Source: Heyndrickxia vini (lineage in GTDB: Bacteria > Bacillota > Bacilli > Bacillales > Bacillaceae_C). Taken from it: 64,000 nucleotides of DNA. Shown here in pieces: positions 24,894 through 33,036 of the stretch. Under the pieces are notes generated by a model. That model was not told the origin of the DNA and searched no databases. It saw nothing but the letters and a program-made list of their open reading frames with translations. The translations under genes were made by a program, and so were the position numbers. Numbering within the stretch: position 1 is the first letter of the stretch; each line of letters begins with the position of its first letter. The stretch lies in assembly GCF_016772275.1 (NCBI RefSeq), contig NZ_CP065425.1, positions 2,758,653-2,822,652 on the forward strand. The letters are read 5' to 3'.

Positions 24894-26156
24894 TTATCTA
24901 CCCTCAATCGGTTGTAAGCTAGTAAAATTGTTTCTCTCCTTTTTATTTTTAGACTTTGCTCCCTCTTTCTTCGGATGTATGAGCAGTAAGGCTAAAATAC
25001 CCACAACAAAAGTTAAACCGGCAATTGAGAGAAACATACCCATTTTTGACCACTCCATAAGTCGACTAAATACAGGCGGACCAATAGCGACTCCTAGAAA
25101 ACGTACTGAACCATAAAGTGATGTGACAAATCCTCTTCTTTCTGCTCCAACTGCATTTGTGATTAAGCTATTAATACATGGAAGCACAAATCCGGTACCA
25201 AGACTACTCAATGCTAGAATTGAAATAAAAAGAATTAATGGCTTAATAAAAGTCAAAAGTCCATATGAAATCGTCATGAACAGAAATCCTAAAACAATTA
25301 ATTTTTTCATTACCGGTTGGTTTTTTCCTATTTTACTACCTGTAATATAGGATGTTGTACACATAACCAGTAAGGGAATGGCAAGAATTAAACCCTTTAT
25401 TACACCATTAATATGATGCTGTTTTTCTAAAACATCAGATAAATAAAATAAAATTCCAAATAAAGTAAACAAGCAAGTTGCTCCTGCTAAATAGGTTGTA
25501 AATAGCCAACGTCCTTCCTCTTTATAAACGGAAAGAAGACCTTTTACATATTTTCCAAATGGAGGCGGATTTTTTTTCTTTGATGTCTCTTTAATAAATA
25601 CCCATGTTAATAATATAGAAATAACACATATCGCAGGAAAAGCGAAAAATACTCCATACCATGCTAATAAAGCAATTAACGAACCTAATATCGGCGATAA
25701 TACCTTCCCAAATCCGTTTGAAGCTTCTACCAACCCTAACACTCTGCTCTCTTGGGCACCTTTAAAGAGATCGCCTGTTAATGCCATTGCAATCGGTGCT
25801 GTTCCCGCTGCACCAATTCCTTGTAAGCTTCGGCCGATTAGTATCCATATAAATGCATGTGAAAACCATGCGGAAGCAAAACCGGCTAGTAATCCACCGA
25901 TTCCGTATAGAAATAGTGCAGGGATAATAATTACTTTCCTGGAAAATCGATCAGATAAGTACCCAAGCAAAGGAATAAAGATAGCTGCAACGATAGAGAA
26001 TACGGTAATCGTTAAACTTACTTGAAATTGTGATAGATGGAGCTCTGATTTCATTTTTGGCAAAATAGGAACTAGCATGGAGTTTCCTAATGTCATTATT
26101 AATGGGATGGATCCAATTGCTATAACGGTTAACACTGATGGTTTATTCTCCGACAT
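24894..26156 (-). CDS. MFS transporter
   Basis: A 420-residue major facilitator superfamily protein with 12 helices. The loop 2-3 motif [15 protein letters not shown] (about 62-76) and motif C-like region in [21 protein letters not shown] are drug/H+ antiporter features, so a multidrug or metabolite exporter is likely. The start MSENKP is six bases after GGAAGGAAGAG; a longer version 15 codons upstream has no usable site. It converges with the YitT gene. Substrate unknown. Confidence 0.88.
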   Translation of the reverse strand: MSENKPSVLTVIAIGSIPLIMTLGNSMLVPILPKMKSELHLSQFQVSLTITVFSIVAAIFIPLLGYLSDRFSRKVIIIPALFLYGIGGLLAGFASAWFSHAFIWILIGRSLQGIGAAGTAPIAMALTGDLFKGAQESRVLGLVEASNGFGKVLSPILGSLIALLAWYGVFFAFPAICVISILLTWVFIKETSKKKNPPPFGKYVKGLLSVYKEEGRWLFTTYLAGATCLFTLFGILFYLSDVLEKQHHINGVIKGLILAIPLLVMCTTSYITGSKIGKNQPVMKKLIVLGFLFMTISYGLLTFIKPLILFISILALSSLGTGFVLPCINSLITNAVGAERRGFVTSLYGSVRFLGVAIGPPVFSRLMEWSKMGMFLSIAGLTFVVGILALLLIHPKKEGAKSKNKKERNNFTSLQPIEGR

Positions 26157-26248
26157 GACACTCTTCCTTCCAAAAAGCTTTACATGACTTAGAATCTCCA
26201 TCCTTAAGCATATTTATCAAACCATATTTTACAAAAATTGAACGATCC

Positions 26249-26458
26249 TTAAATATATTTGTTAATGTTTTTCCCCTTTCCTGTAAGGTCTGCTAAAATT
26301 TTTTGGAATTGATTATTTTTCGTTTGTGACTCTTTTTGATTTGGTGGGTTAGCAATTTTTGAGGTGTTAAGTAACTTGATATACTCTGCCGGTTTTTGAT
26401 ACATACGGATTTTGTATTGAGTGTAAGCTTCATGAGCCAGTGGTAAACGATATCCCAT
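26249..26458 (-). CDS. Small basic protein, 69 aa, unknown
   Basis: Starts MGYRLPLAHEAYTQYKIRMY and has a Lys/Asn/Gln-rich second half. AAAGGGGGA lies six bases before the ATG, a strong site. A second frame in the same stretch lacks one. Encoded upstream of the MFS transporter on the same strand. No family recognised; the content suggests a structured N-terminal half and a disordered tail. Confidence 0.55.
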   Translation of the reverse strand: MGYRLPLAHEAYTQYKIRMYQKPAEYIKLLNTSKIANPPNQKESQTKNNQFQKILADLTGKGKNINKYI

Positions 26459-26519
26459 GACAATCCCCCTTTAATCATGTATATCCATCTTTACCCTAAA
26501 TCTTTCTACAAAAACATAG

Positions 26520-26645
26520 AAAAGCGCAAGCGCCTTGGTCAGCCCCGACAAGCAAATAATCTTCGGCAAAAAAAGTCCGCCGTTTGACTTTTATTGCCGA
26601 AGGTTATTTGACCTCGAGGGGCTAGGCGCTGGAGCTGGACAGCAA
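26520..26645. repeat. Palindromic dispersed repeat of Bacillus type
   Basis: AAGCGCAAGCGCC...CAGCCCCGA at the left matches GAGGGGCTAGGCGCTGGAGCT at the right. An inner pair AATCTTCGGCAAAAAAAG / TTATTGCCGAAGGTTAT also forms. Elements of this GCGCAAGCGCCTTG...GGGGCTAGGCGCTGG kind are scattered in many Bacillaceae genomes; multicopy status here is from general knowledge, not shown in the window. Confidence 0.7.
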
Positions 26646-26683
26646 TAAGAAAGACCTGCATAAAAATGCAAGCCATCTTGAAA

Positions 26684-26941
26684 TTACTTTTTATTGTTTA
26701 TCATTTTTGAGATCGTATTCATATCAATACTTTTTCCATCTTTAACAATAGAGTTGACCATCTTATCTTCCATTTCTTTTGAAACAGGTTTGTTTGCAAT
26801 TTGGGAAACCCGTTGAATAATGCCGCGTACGGTATTTTCATCTTTAAAATTTGCATTTTGTAAAGAATTTGCCAATTCAAAGATGTCTTTCATATTAACA
26901 CCCGTTTTTTTCTCGATATTTTTGAAAAAATTATTTTCCAT
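26684..26941 (-). CDS. spoVIF: Stage VI sporulation protein F
   Basis: An 85-residue protein starting MENNFFKNIEKKTGVNMKDI and containing LANSLQNANFKDENTVR and KPVSKEMEDKMVNSIVKDGK. This closely follows B. subtilis SpoVIF (YjcC), a mother-cell regulator needed for assembly of GerE-controlled coat proteins. Length matches. A GGGAGGG site lies about 11 bases upstream. Its position near yjcA-like, yjcF and coat genes matches the B. subtilis map. Confidence 0.93.
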   Translation of the reverse strand: MENNFFKNIEKKTGVNMKDIFELANSLQNANFKDENTVRGIIQRVSQIANKPVSKEMEDKMVNSIVKDGKSIDMNTISKMINNKK

Positions 26942-27060
26942 ACTTTTTCTCGCCCTCCCTTTCCACTACATTATGTTATGAAAGGAGGATAAAAAAGGTG
27001 AAAGTCAAAAGCGGACGAGAATAAAAACAGCAATTGTCATTACTGTGATTTGATGGTTTT

Positions 27061-27102
27061 CAAAAAAATAAGATGAAGTAAAACAAATGGTTTTACCTCA
27101 TC
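27061..27102 (-). terminator. Intrinsic terminator after the YjcZ gene
   Basis: On the minus strand GATGAGGTAAAACC / GTTTTACTTCATC is followed by TTATTTTTTTG, 18 bases past the stop. Confidence 0.82.
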
Positions 27103-27119
27103 CTTATTCTAGTTTTATA

Positions 27120-27281
27120 TTAGCAAAAGCTTGCTCCTACAATAATTAACAAAATAAATAACACAACAATCAATACAAATGTGCTTCCACCGCCGAAACC
27201 TCCAGCGTAGCCGTAACCGCCAGTATAACCACAGCCGCCTCCGCAACCGTAACCGCCGCCGTATCCGCCATATCCGAACAT
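27120..27281 (-). CDS. yjcZ: YjcZ-family sporulation protein
   Basis: A 53-residue protein with a Gly/Tyr/Cys-rich first half ([19 protein letters not shown]) and a hydrophobic C-terminal helix ending [13 protein letters not shown]. This is the hallmark layout of YjcZ-family small sporulation proteins in Bacillaceae. AGGTGAGAG lies before ATG and a terminator follows. The role is unknown; it presumably inserts in a spore membrane. Confidence 0.88.
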   Translation of the reverse strand: MFGYGGYGGGYGCGGGCGYTGGYGYAGGFGGGSTFVLIVVLFILLIIVGASFC

Positions 27282-27371
27282 TTACTCTCACCTCACTTAT
27301 GTGTTTTCACTATAGAATATGTTAGGTGTGATAAATGTGTATGGGCTCAAAAAAATAAAAGCAGATGAAAG

Positions 27372-27728
27372 TTATCCTTTTGGTTTAAAAATTAGAGCCC
27401 CAATAAAACCAAAAATGATTGCAGCCGAAATTCCCGATGAGGTAACTTCAAACATTCCAGTTAACACTCCGACTATTCCATGTTTATTTGCCTCATTCAT
27501 CGCCCCTTCAACAAGCGAATTCCCAAAACTTGTAATAGGAATGGTTGCACCAGCTCCCGCAAAATCAATTAATGGTTCATATAAACCTAAACCGGATAAA
27601 ATGGCTCCGATAACCACCATTAAACTTAAAGTATGTCCTGGAGTTAATTTGGCTACATCAAATAATAATTGACCGATTAAACAAATGATCCCACCGATAA
27701 TAAATGCCCAAAAAAACATTGCTAACAT
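27372..27728 (-). CDS. spoVAEB: Stage V sporulation protein AE (SpoVAEb)
   Basis: A 118-residue membrane protein of the SpoVAC/SpoVAEb family with about four helices: [20 protein letters not shown], then the family signature [21 protein letters not shown] (about 58-78). It forms part of the channel that moves dipicolinic acid into spores and out during germination. The ATG seven bases after AGGTGG was chosen over one overlapping it. It is the last gene of a lipoprotein-spoVAC-spoVAD-spoVAEB operon. Confidence 0.94.
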   Translation of the reverse strand: MLAMFFWAFIIGGIICLIGQLLFDVAKLTPGHTLSLMVVIGAILSGLGLYEPLIDFAGAGATIPITSFGNSLVEGAMNEANKHGIVGVLTGMFEVTSSGISAAIIFGFIGALIFKPKG

Positions 27729-27771
27729 GTTCATACCACCTTTCTTTTCAATATATCCAAAGCTTTTTTCT

Positions 27772-28788
27772 TTACATATACTCAATGGAAACCGCATGTG
27801 CGATACAAGGTATTGTTTCATTTTGTTGAAATGATAGCGGGGAAAGAAGTGCACCAGTTGCTACAACCAAAATTCTTTTGTATACACCTTTTTTCATTTG
27901 ATTTAATAAATGTCCGTATAATACAGTTGCTGAACAGCCAGGTCCACTCGCACCTGATTGGACTGGCTGATCTTTTTTATAAATTAATAAACCACAGTCA
28001 TTAAACTTTTCTTCATTTATTTGTAGTCCCTTTTGCTGAAATAGATCTAAGGCAATATTCCGACCAATAGTTGCCAAATCTCCTGTAACGATAAGATCAT
28101 AATAGGAAGGATCAATTTGCAAATCTTGAAAATGCCTTTCAATCGTATCCACTGCGGCTGGTGCCATTGCTCCCCCCATGTTAAAGGGATCAGAAATACC
28201 GAGATCAATTACTTTTCCAATCGTTGCTGATGTAACCCTTGGATGTGGTTTTGTTACATTTATACCGGATGAGACTAATGCGAATCCTGCTCCCGTCACT
28301 GTCCATTGGGCAGTTGGAGGCTTTTGTCCGCCATATTCAGTTGGATATCGAAATTGTTTTTCCGCTGATGCATTATGACTAGACGCTCCAGTAATGATTT
28401 TTTCTGCCCCTTGATAATTAATAATAAATGATGCAAGTGCAAGTCCTTCCATAGATGTGGCACATGCACTAAACAAGCCAATATTTGCAATCTGATTGGT
28501 TCTAGCAGCAAAACTGGATGGCGTGATTTGATTAATTAAATCACCCGCTAAGAAAAATTGAATTTTTTCTTCTTTAATTCCTGTTTTCTTTAAAATAATG
28601 TCAACAGCATCTTCGATCAATATTCTTTGCGCTTTTTCATATGAGTCTTGCCCCATCCAAAGATTCTCGTGGAGCTTATCAAAATCATCTGCGAGATTTC
28701 CATTTTTCTCAAATGGTCCACCAACAACACCCGTCTCAGAAATAACCGGATGATTGGCGAAGATCCACGTTTGTGATCCTTTTAACAT
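27772..28788 (-). CDS. spoVAD: Stage V sporulation protein AD
   Basis: A 338-residue thiolase-fold protein that binds dipicolinic acid in the spore membrane complex. Diagnostic stretches: [20 protein letters not shown] near the start, the thiolase-like [15 protein letters not shown] (about 113-127) and a C-terminal [14 protein letters not shown]. The start MLKGSQTW overlaps the spoVAC stop as TAATG, with GGGGGGA upstream, so translation is probably coupled. No sign of truncation. Confidence 0.96.
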   Translation of the reverse strand: MLKGSQTWIFANHPVISETGVVGGPFEKNGNLADDFDKLHENLWMGQDSYEKAQRILIEDAVDIILKKTGIKEEKIQFFLAGDLINQITPSSFAARTNQIANIGLFSACATSMEGLALASFIINYQGAEKIITGASSHNASAEKQFRYPTEYGGQKPPTAQWTVTGAGFALVSSGINVTKPHPRVTSATIGKVIDLGISDPFNMGGAMAPAAVDTIERHFQDLQIDPSYYDLIVTGDLATIGRNIALDLFQQKGLQINEEKFNDCGLLIYKKDQPVQSGASGPGCSATVLYGHLLNQMKKGVYKRILVVATGALLSPLSFQQNETIPCIAHAVSIEYM

Positions 28789-29264
28789 TAAAATCCCCCC
28801 CATTGAATGAGGATCGTTTTAATTAAAGCAACAACAAATGCCGAAAACACACCAAAAACAATAACGGAACCAGCTAATTTAAAAATATTTCCTCCAACCC
28901 CTAAAACATATCCTTCGGTTTGATGTTCGATGGCTGCTGAAATGACGGCATTACCAAATCCTGTAACAGGTACAGCACTACCCGCACCTGCAAATTGGCC
29001 AAGCTTGTCATACATTCCAAATCCGGTTAATAGCATAGATAAAAAGACCACCGTGGCAACAGTTGGATTACCAGCGGTTTGCTCTGTGAAATTAAAAAAG
29101 TAAATATAGAAATAGGTTACCGCTTGTCCAATAACACAAATTAAACCACCTATAAAGAATGCACGAATACAATTTTTTAGAAGTGGTCGCTTAATTTCAT
29201 GCTTTTTTTCTAATTGATCATATTGAATTTGTTGAGGAGTTTTCGTTTTGTTAATATTCGACAT
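28788..29264 (-). CDS. spoVAC: Stage V sporulation protein AC
   Basis: A 158-residue membrane protein; SpoVAC is the mechanosensitive channel component of the dipicolinate complex. After a charged N-terminus come four or five helices including FFIGGLICVIGQAVTYFY and the family motif FAGAGSAVPVTGFGNAVISAA (about 91-111). The latter parallels the SpoVAEb motif downstream. The start is placed at MSNINK with AAGGAG 11 bases upstream; GTG three codons earlier is too near the site. Confidence 0.95.
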   Translation of the reverse strand: MSNINKTKTPQQIQYDQLEKKHEIKRPLLKNCIRAFFIGGLICVIGQAVTYFYIYFFNFTEQTAGNPTVATVVFLSMLLTGFGMYDKLGQFAGAGSAVPVTGFGNAVISAAIEHQTEGYVLGVGGNIFKLAGSVIVFGVFSAFVVALIKTILIQWGGF

Positions 29265-29280
29265 TAAGGGCACACTCCTT

Positions 29281-29757
29281 CTATGTTATTTCATCCGTTA
29301 ATTTAATAATTTCATTAAATCGTTTTTTCGCTTCTTTTTGGGAAATGGTTTGATCAGTTATTGCTTCCTTAAGACGGACCGATTCAAGAAATATTTTGTA
29401 ATCACTTGATACGATAAATTTTTTATTTGGAAATTGATGATTCAGTTGCTTTTGTAGGTTTTTTTCAATCTTTTTCATTTTAAATCGGTAAAAATGCTTC
29501 ACCTTATATGCAACAAGAACCTTTTTGTCTCCTTCAATGACTGCAGCATCATAAATTGCCTCGTTTTGCAACACCTCATTTTTTACTTGCTTTGAAATAG
29601 AGCGATTTTGTTGTTCTCTTATCTTTACCGGAGCCGGCTGTGTTGTTTTCATTAAAGATAATCGACTTTCTTTACTATCTTGTTCGTGACTGCAACCAAT
29701 CATTAGTAGAACGATGATTAACAGCCAAGTTTTGATTAGCAATGAATTTTTCATCAT
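29281..29757 (-). CDS. YhcN/YlaJ-family sporulation lipoprotein
   Basis: A 158-residue lipoprotein with lipobox MIGC after a hydrophobic signal. The body contains DAAVIEGDKKVLVAYKVKH, the beta strand pattern of the YhcN/YlaJ family, followed by FPNKKFIVSSDYKIF. It heads the spoVAC-spoVAD-spoVAEB operon (17-nt gap), exactly as in the spoVA2 / spoVA2mob arrangement associated with heat-resistant spores. Members of this family sit in the spore inner membrane. The DUF1657 and DUF421 genes of the full spoVA2mob unit are absent here. Confidence 0.85.
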   Translation of the reverse strand: MMKNSLLIKTWLLIIVLLMIGCSHEQDSKESRLSLMKTTQPAPVKIREQQNRSISKQVKNEVLQNEAIYDAAVIEGDKKVLVAYKVKHFYRFKMKKIEKNLQKQLNHQFPNKKFIVSSDYKIFLESVRLKEAITDQTISQKEAKKRFNEIIKLTDEIT

Positions 29758-29850
29758 ATTTCCCCTCAAATTAATTTCGTCAGCTACCATTTATTTTTAA
29801 CTGAAATGTTTTATTTATGATGTGGAAAATAAAGGTAGGGAAAAAACATC

Positions 29851-29880
29851 AAAAAAAATAACAGGCGATTGCCCGTTATT
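29851..29880 (-). terminator. Terminator overlapping the stop of the Cys-Lys-tailed gene
   Basis: On the minus strand AATAACGGGC / GCCTGTTATT is followed by eight T. The 5' arm includes the TAA stop codon of the gene at 29876-30007. Confidence 0.82.
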
Positions 29881-30007
29881 TTTTCTTTTTTTTGCCGCAA
29901 CCGCAGCCACCTTTTTTTATCAATGTCCCAGCCCCTGTGGAGCTTACTTGACTTTGCCCTAATTGATAATTTGGTAAAACCGGAATTTTCCCACTTTGTT
30001 TTTTCAT
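29876..30007 (-). CDS. Small protein with C-terminal CGCGKKKKK, 43 aa
   Basis: Starts MKKQSGKIPVLPNYQLGQSQ and ends GGCGCGKKKKK. AAGGATG lies before the ATG and a strong terminator overlaps the stop. Position among spore genes and the Cys/Lys tail suggest a small coat or cross-linked spore protein, but no family is recognised. Confidence 0.65.
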   Translation of the reverse strand: MKKQSGKIPVLPNYQLGQSQVSSTGAGTLIKKGGCGCGKKKKK

Positions 30008-30075
30008 TTCACAACATCCTTTCTAATAAGAACCTATAATTTATACTATGTTGTAAAAAACGGGTTGTTCGTGCA

Positions 30076-30429
30076 CTAGTCTAGGATTTTTGTAATAATC
30101 GTTTCAATTATCCCTGCTATTCCTGCAATAGCTAGAATAATGATGACAGGTTCGACTACAAATGGCCACACTAACCATGTCACATACAGTACAAACGAAC
30201 ACCAAACACCAGTACACCAATAACAGCTTAATAACTCACCAATCCAAGCTCTAATCCCGGTTCCTTTTATTTGAATATACGTTGACATATTCCCTTCATC
30301 ATCAGAAATTTCTACTTCATTATGAAATGGTTTCCGAATAAACGCGGTAATATTATCCGATACGATTAACCGTGTTAACCGAAAGCTTGCTAAACCAAAT
30401 AATATTAATAAAAACCAAGACTGTATCAT
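30076..30429 (-). CDS. yjcA: DUF1360 membrane protein (YjcA-like)
   Basis: A 117-residue protein with an N-terminal and a C-terminal membrane region. The DUF1360 core reads FGLASFRLTRLIVSDNITAF (about 11-30) and ELLSCYWCTGVWCSFVLY (about 65-82), with the family Cys-x-x-Cys-x-x-x-x-x-Cys pattern. B. subtilis YjcA lies in the same spore cluster and is sporulation-expressed. The position between coat genes and spoVIF supports orthology. Role unknown. Confidence 0.88.
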   Translation of the reverse strand: MIQSWFLLILFGLASFRLTRLIVSDNITAFIRKPFHNEVEISDDEGNMSTYIQIKGTGIRAWIGELLSCYWCTGVWCSFVLYVTWLVWPFVVEPVIIILAIAGIAGIIETIITKILD

Positions 30430-30484
30430 GAAACATTCCCCTTTGTAAAAACTTCTTCATTCATCAGACTATGTAGCTCCCATA

Positions 30485-30510
30485 TTTTACTAGGCAAAAG
30501 TCTAGTAAAA
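30485..30510. repeat. Perfect inverted repeat upstream of the CotY/CotZ and DUF1360 genes
   Basis: TTTTACTAG and CTAGTAAAA are separated by eight bases in the 231-bp region between divergent spore genes. No T run follows on either strand. It could be a protein-binding site; the remaining intergenic bases show nothing else clear. Confidence 0.6.
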
Positions 30511-30660
30511 CGGGAGGAATCCGATTCCTTATTGGTATATAGGATAAAATCCCATGCCTATTTTTCAAAAAAAGCCAAGACATTCGTAACAAAATGAGGT
30601 CATTTTCAATATTCTATTAATGTGATGTACATTACAAAAAATTAAGGAGTTGAATTTTAA

Positions 30661-31170
30661 ATGAGTTACAAAGATCATGATGATCACTCAAGCTCGAATT
30701 GTGTATGCGATGTAGTAAACTTTATAAATGATTTACAAGATGCTGCTGAAGAAGATGAAAACAATTGTCCAACGAATTGTTTAAATCCTGTATTAGGTGC
30801 AAATAATAACAACAAACATCACCATAGAAAAAATACACGACCGTTCATTCTCTTTACTGAAGATGGAAACCCATTCGAAGCATTCTTTAAGCCAAATGAA
30901 GGCTGCCACGACTGCCCATGTGATAAGGACGGCAAAAAGATTCATGACAAAATTGATTTCTTCTGTAAATCCATTTTCTTTAGAGTAGAAAATGTTGAAG
31001 GATGCTGTGCAGTGTTACGTGTATTAGAACCTGAATGTACGACTAGCCCTTGCCCGCAAGTCGACAGACCGCAAGAAAACTTAAGGCTTTCTGATTCATG
31101 TATAACAGTCGATTTAACTAAATTTATAGCGATTCAATGCTTAGATGACATTCACTTACCAGGCTGCTAA
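30661..31170 (+). CDS. Spore coat/exosporium protein, CotY/CotZ family
   Basis: A 169-residue Cys-rich protein with 14 or more cysteines. The N-terminal SNCVCDVVNFINDLQDAAEE, the middle NTRPFILFTEDGNPFEAFF and the FFRVENVEGCCAVLRVLEPE block are all typical of CotY/CotZ, which self-assemble into the disulfide-linked crust or exosporium basal layer. Only one copy is seen here, next to cotO as in B. subtilis (where cotZ borders cotO), so it cannot be assigned to CotY or CotZ specifically. A stretch NNNNKHHHRKN is an unusual polar insert. AAGGAG precedes ATG. Confidence 0.93.
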   Translation: MSYKDHDDHSSSNCVCDVVNFINDLQDAAEEDENNCPTNCLNPVLGANNNNKHHHRKNTRPFILFTEDGNPFEAFFKPNEGCHDCPCDKDGKKIHDKIDFFCKSIFFRVENVEGCCAVLRVLEPECTTSPCPQVDRPQENLRLSDSCITVDLTKFIAIQCLDDIHLPGC

Positions 31171-31231
31171 CAAGAAAGAAACTTGAAAAATGATTGATTA
31201 CCAATCAAATATTCTTAGTATTTTTATCCGG

Positions 31232-31264
31232 AAAGTCGATAAGAATGAGCTTATCGACTTTTCC
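31232..31264. terminator. Bidirectional terminator between CotY/CotZ and cotO
   Basis: AAAGTCGATAAG / CTTATCGACTTT hairpin followed by TT-rich bases, between two convergent coat genes. Confidence 0.8.
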
Positions 31265-31265
31265 C

Positions 31266-31892
31266 TTAATTTGAAACAATTTTAATATCTTTGATTTCTG
31301 CCTCATTCAATTTGAGGGGATGCTGCCCCATTTTCAATTGATCAAATACAACGATTCCATCACTATAATTTACTACTATACCTGTATAGTTACTTGCCTC
31401 CGTCTGAATTTCAACAATTACTTGAGGAATATACCCTGGCTTATTAACTAAAAAATTCACCTTTTCGGGTACATCCATCTCTTTAAACGATCTTCTACGA
31501 TATCCCGTTTTTTGTTGAGGAGAATTCCTAATAATTGTGTGCATTGTTTTTCCGTTTTCTAGTACTACATTTTGAGTATCATCAATTTGCTCACTTTGAA
31601 TTTTTCCATCTTCGTTAACTAACTTGCTGTTTATTTCATTACTATTATCTTCTTCATTGACTAATGCATTGTTTATTTCATTACTACTGTGATTTCCCTC
31701 TACAAAATCATTGTTTACTTCGTTGTCATCTTCATTAGAAGGTGGAGCTGCTTCTTCCATTAGTTCACTTTCTTTTGTTGAAAACTTACTTGAGAAAGTT
31801 GTTTGCATATTCACTGATACAGCTTTCGATTCCGGCTGGATAATATATAAAAGAGGTTTTCTTTTTTCATAATGATCTTTACTAGTACTCAA
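31266..31892 (-). CDS. cotO: Spore coat morphogenetic protein CotO
   Basis: A 208-residue protein. N-terminal KRKPLLYIIQPESKA and the C-terminal block RRRSFKEMDVPEKVNFLVN, followed by GYIPQVIVEIQT, match CotO (YjbX), needed for coat and exosporium assembly. The middle (about 45-105) is an acidic, Asn-rich spacer with imperfect repeats of NEIN-x-x-LVNE. The start is taken as TTG eight bases after GGAGG. The last 60 residues have a small all-beta pattern (TGIVVNYSDGIVVFDQL). It converges with the CotY/CotZ gene. Confidence 0.87.
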   Translation of the reverse strand: MSTSKDHYEKRKPLLYIIQPESKAVSVNMQTTFSSKFSTKESELMEEAAPPSNEDDNEVNNDFVEGNHSSNEINNALVNEEDNSNEINSKLVNEDGKIQSEQIDDTQNVVLENGKTMHTIIRNSPQQKTGYRRRSFKEMDVPEKVNFLVNKPGYIPQVIVEIQTEASNYTGIVVNYSDGIVVFDQLKMGQHPLKLNEAEIKDIKIVSN

Positions 31893-31989
31893 ACAAGGCA
31901 CCTCCGTTTTTAAATAAGTAAATAATACATAATATGTGTATGCAATAAAAATGGGGAAGGTGCCTATATAGATTTATTAAATACAATTA

Positions 31990-32086
31990 AGGAGTTATTG
32001 TTTTAGTATATATATATTGTTTTTATTAACAACTCATTACATCTTTTGCAGATCTCCCCTTCACTAGTATGAAGGGGAGTTTTTTT
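31990..32086 (+). ncRNA. Possible plus-strand small RNA ending in an orphan terminator
   Basis: A perfect hairpin CTCCCCTTC / GAAGGGGAG with TTTTTTT tail (32054-32086) points along the plus strand, yet no plus-strand gene lies within 880 bases upstream. Its last bases overlap the 3' end of the opposite gene at 32085-32432. The AT-rich 31990-32050 could contain a promoter. Only the terminator is well supported; the 5' end is a guess. Confidence 0.3.
32054..32086 (+). terminator. Orphan intrinsic terminator
   Basis: Strong GC stem with four-base loop and seven T, oriented to the plus strand between two minus-strand coat genes. Confidence 0.8.
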
Positions 32087-32432
32087 AATATTTATTTAAA
32101 TGCCTTATTGCATCCAAAAAAGCGTCGCGATATTTCTGTTGCTCATTAATTACCGTTTGCAATGTAGTTAACAATGATTTATTTAATAAGCTTGATTCAT
32201 CCTTATTGTCCAAAGAATTTAAGAGGAATGTATAAACGAGCATTAAGGTAGAGTAATTATCAACATAAGTTAGATTGATCGCATGCCCCCCTCTGCCACC
32301 TTGTGCATGTGAATTTACAGATGGGTTCGATCCGTCAATGATCGTTTCAGCCAATGTTTCTGCAACCTCACCTGATATACCTAAATCCATTAATTTTTCT
32401 TTTGCCAGTTGTACCTTATCAATTTCACTCAT
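32085..32432 (-). CDS. Presumed spore-surface protein, 115 aa
   Basis: Starts MSEIDKVQLAKEKLMDLGIS with GGAG eight bases upstream. It has a helical N-terminus, a short Gly/His-rich turn (HAQGGRGGHAINL) and a helical C-terminus ending AFLDAIRHLNKY. It is the third gene of a minus-strand group (33423 to 32085) with two other unusual proteins, next to cotO. Coat or exosporium role is inferred from location only; no family is recognised. Confidence 0.65.
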   Translation of the reverse strand: MSEIDKVQLAKEKLMDLGISGEVAETLAETIIDGSNPSVNSHAQGGRGGHAINLTYVDNYSTLMLVYTFLLNSLDNKDESSLLNKSLLTTLQTVINEQQKYRDAFLDAIRHLNKY

Positions 32433-32474
32433 TCTTTTCACTCCTTTCTTTTGGACGATACGGAAAAAGAAGAA

Positions 32475-32951
32475 TTAAGCTACATCAATCCCATCGTTAT
32501 CAATTGCTTTATTTTCGTTTTCACTAAAGTTTCTATTTAAATTGCCATTTAAATTTTCACTGAAGTTGTCATTTAAGTTATCATTTAACAATCCATTGAG
32601 GTTGCCATTTAAGCTACCATCTAAGAAACTTATAGGAACATTCGTTACTGGATTAATTGGTGCAATTAAACCTCCAGCTCCTCCAAATCCTCCTGTTGCT
32701 GTTGCGTTACTATTCGCTAAAACAGCAAAATTATTTGCAGCAGAGGCTAAGGCAGTACCACCATTACCCCCTGTAGAAGTTAAGTCTCCATATTCATTAA
32801 TAATGCCCTGAATTTTAACCACATCATTGCCATTACCATTACCATTGCCGTTGCTATTATCATCATCATTATTTTGTCGGTTACGATTTTCTTCATTTTC
32901 ATTATTTATTGGATCACAATCATAGATTCGATAAGGCTTCATTCTACTCAT
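32475..32951 (-). CDS. Asn/Gly-rich repeat protein, presumed spore surface, 158 aa
   Basis: Starts MSRMKPYRIYDCDPINNENE with AGGAGG seven bases upstream. A polar tract of Asp/Asn then NGNGNGNGND (about 30-43) is followed by a Gly/Ala-rich middle (STGGNGGTALASAANNFAV) and about eight short repeats of the N-L-N-G/D/R pattern near the C-terminus. The composition is that of a secreted or surface structural protein, but there is no signal peptide, which fits deposition on the forespore from the mother cell. No family recognised. Confidence 0.65.
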   Translation of the reverse strand: MSRMKPYRIYDCDPINNENEENRNRQNNDDDNSNGNGNGNGNDVVKIQGIINEYGDLTSTGGNGGTALASAANNFAVLANSNATATGGFGGAGGLIAPINPVTNVPISFLDGSLNGNLNGLLNDNLNDNFSENLNGNLNRNFSENENKAIDNDGIDVA

Positions 32952-33036
32952 AACTTTCACCTCCTGTCCTTGATAATATAATCTATGTTTTTATAGTTTA
33001 GTTGTATCCGCATTTATAGTAGGGTTATCGTTGATT

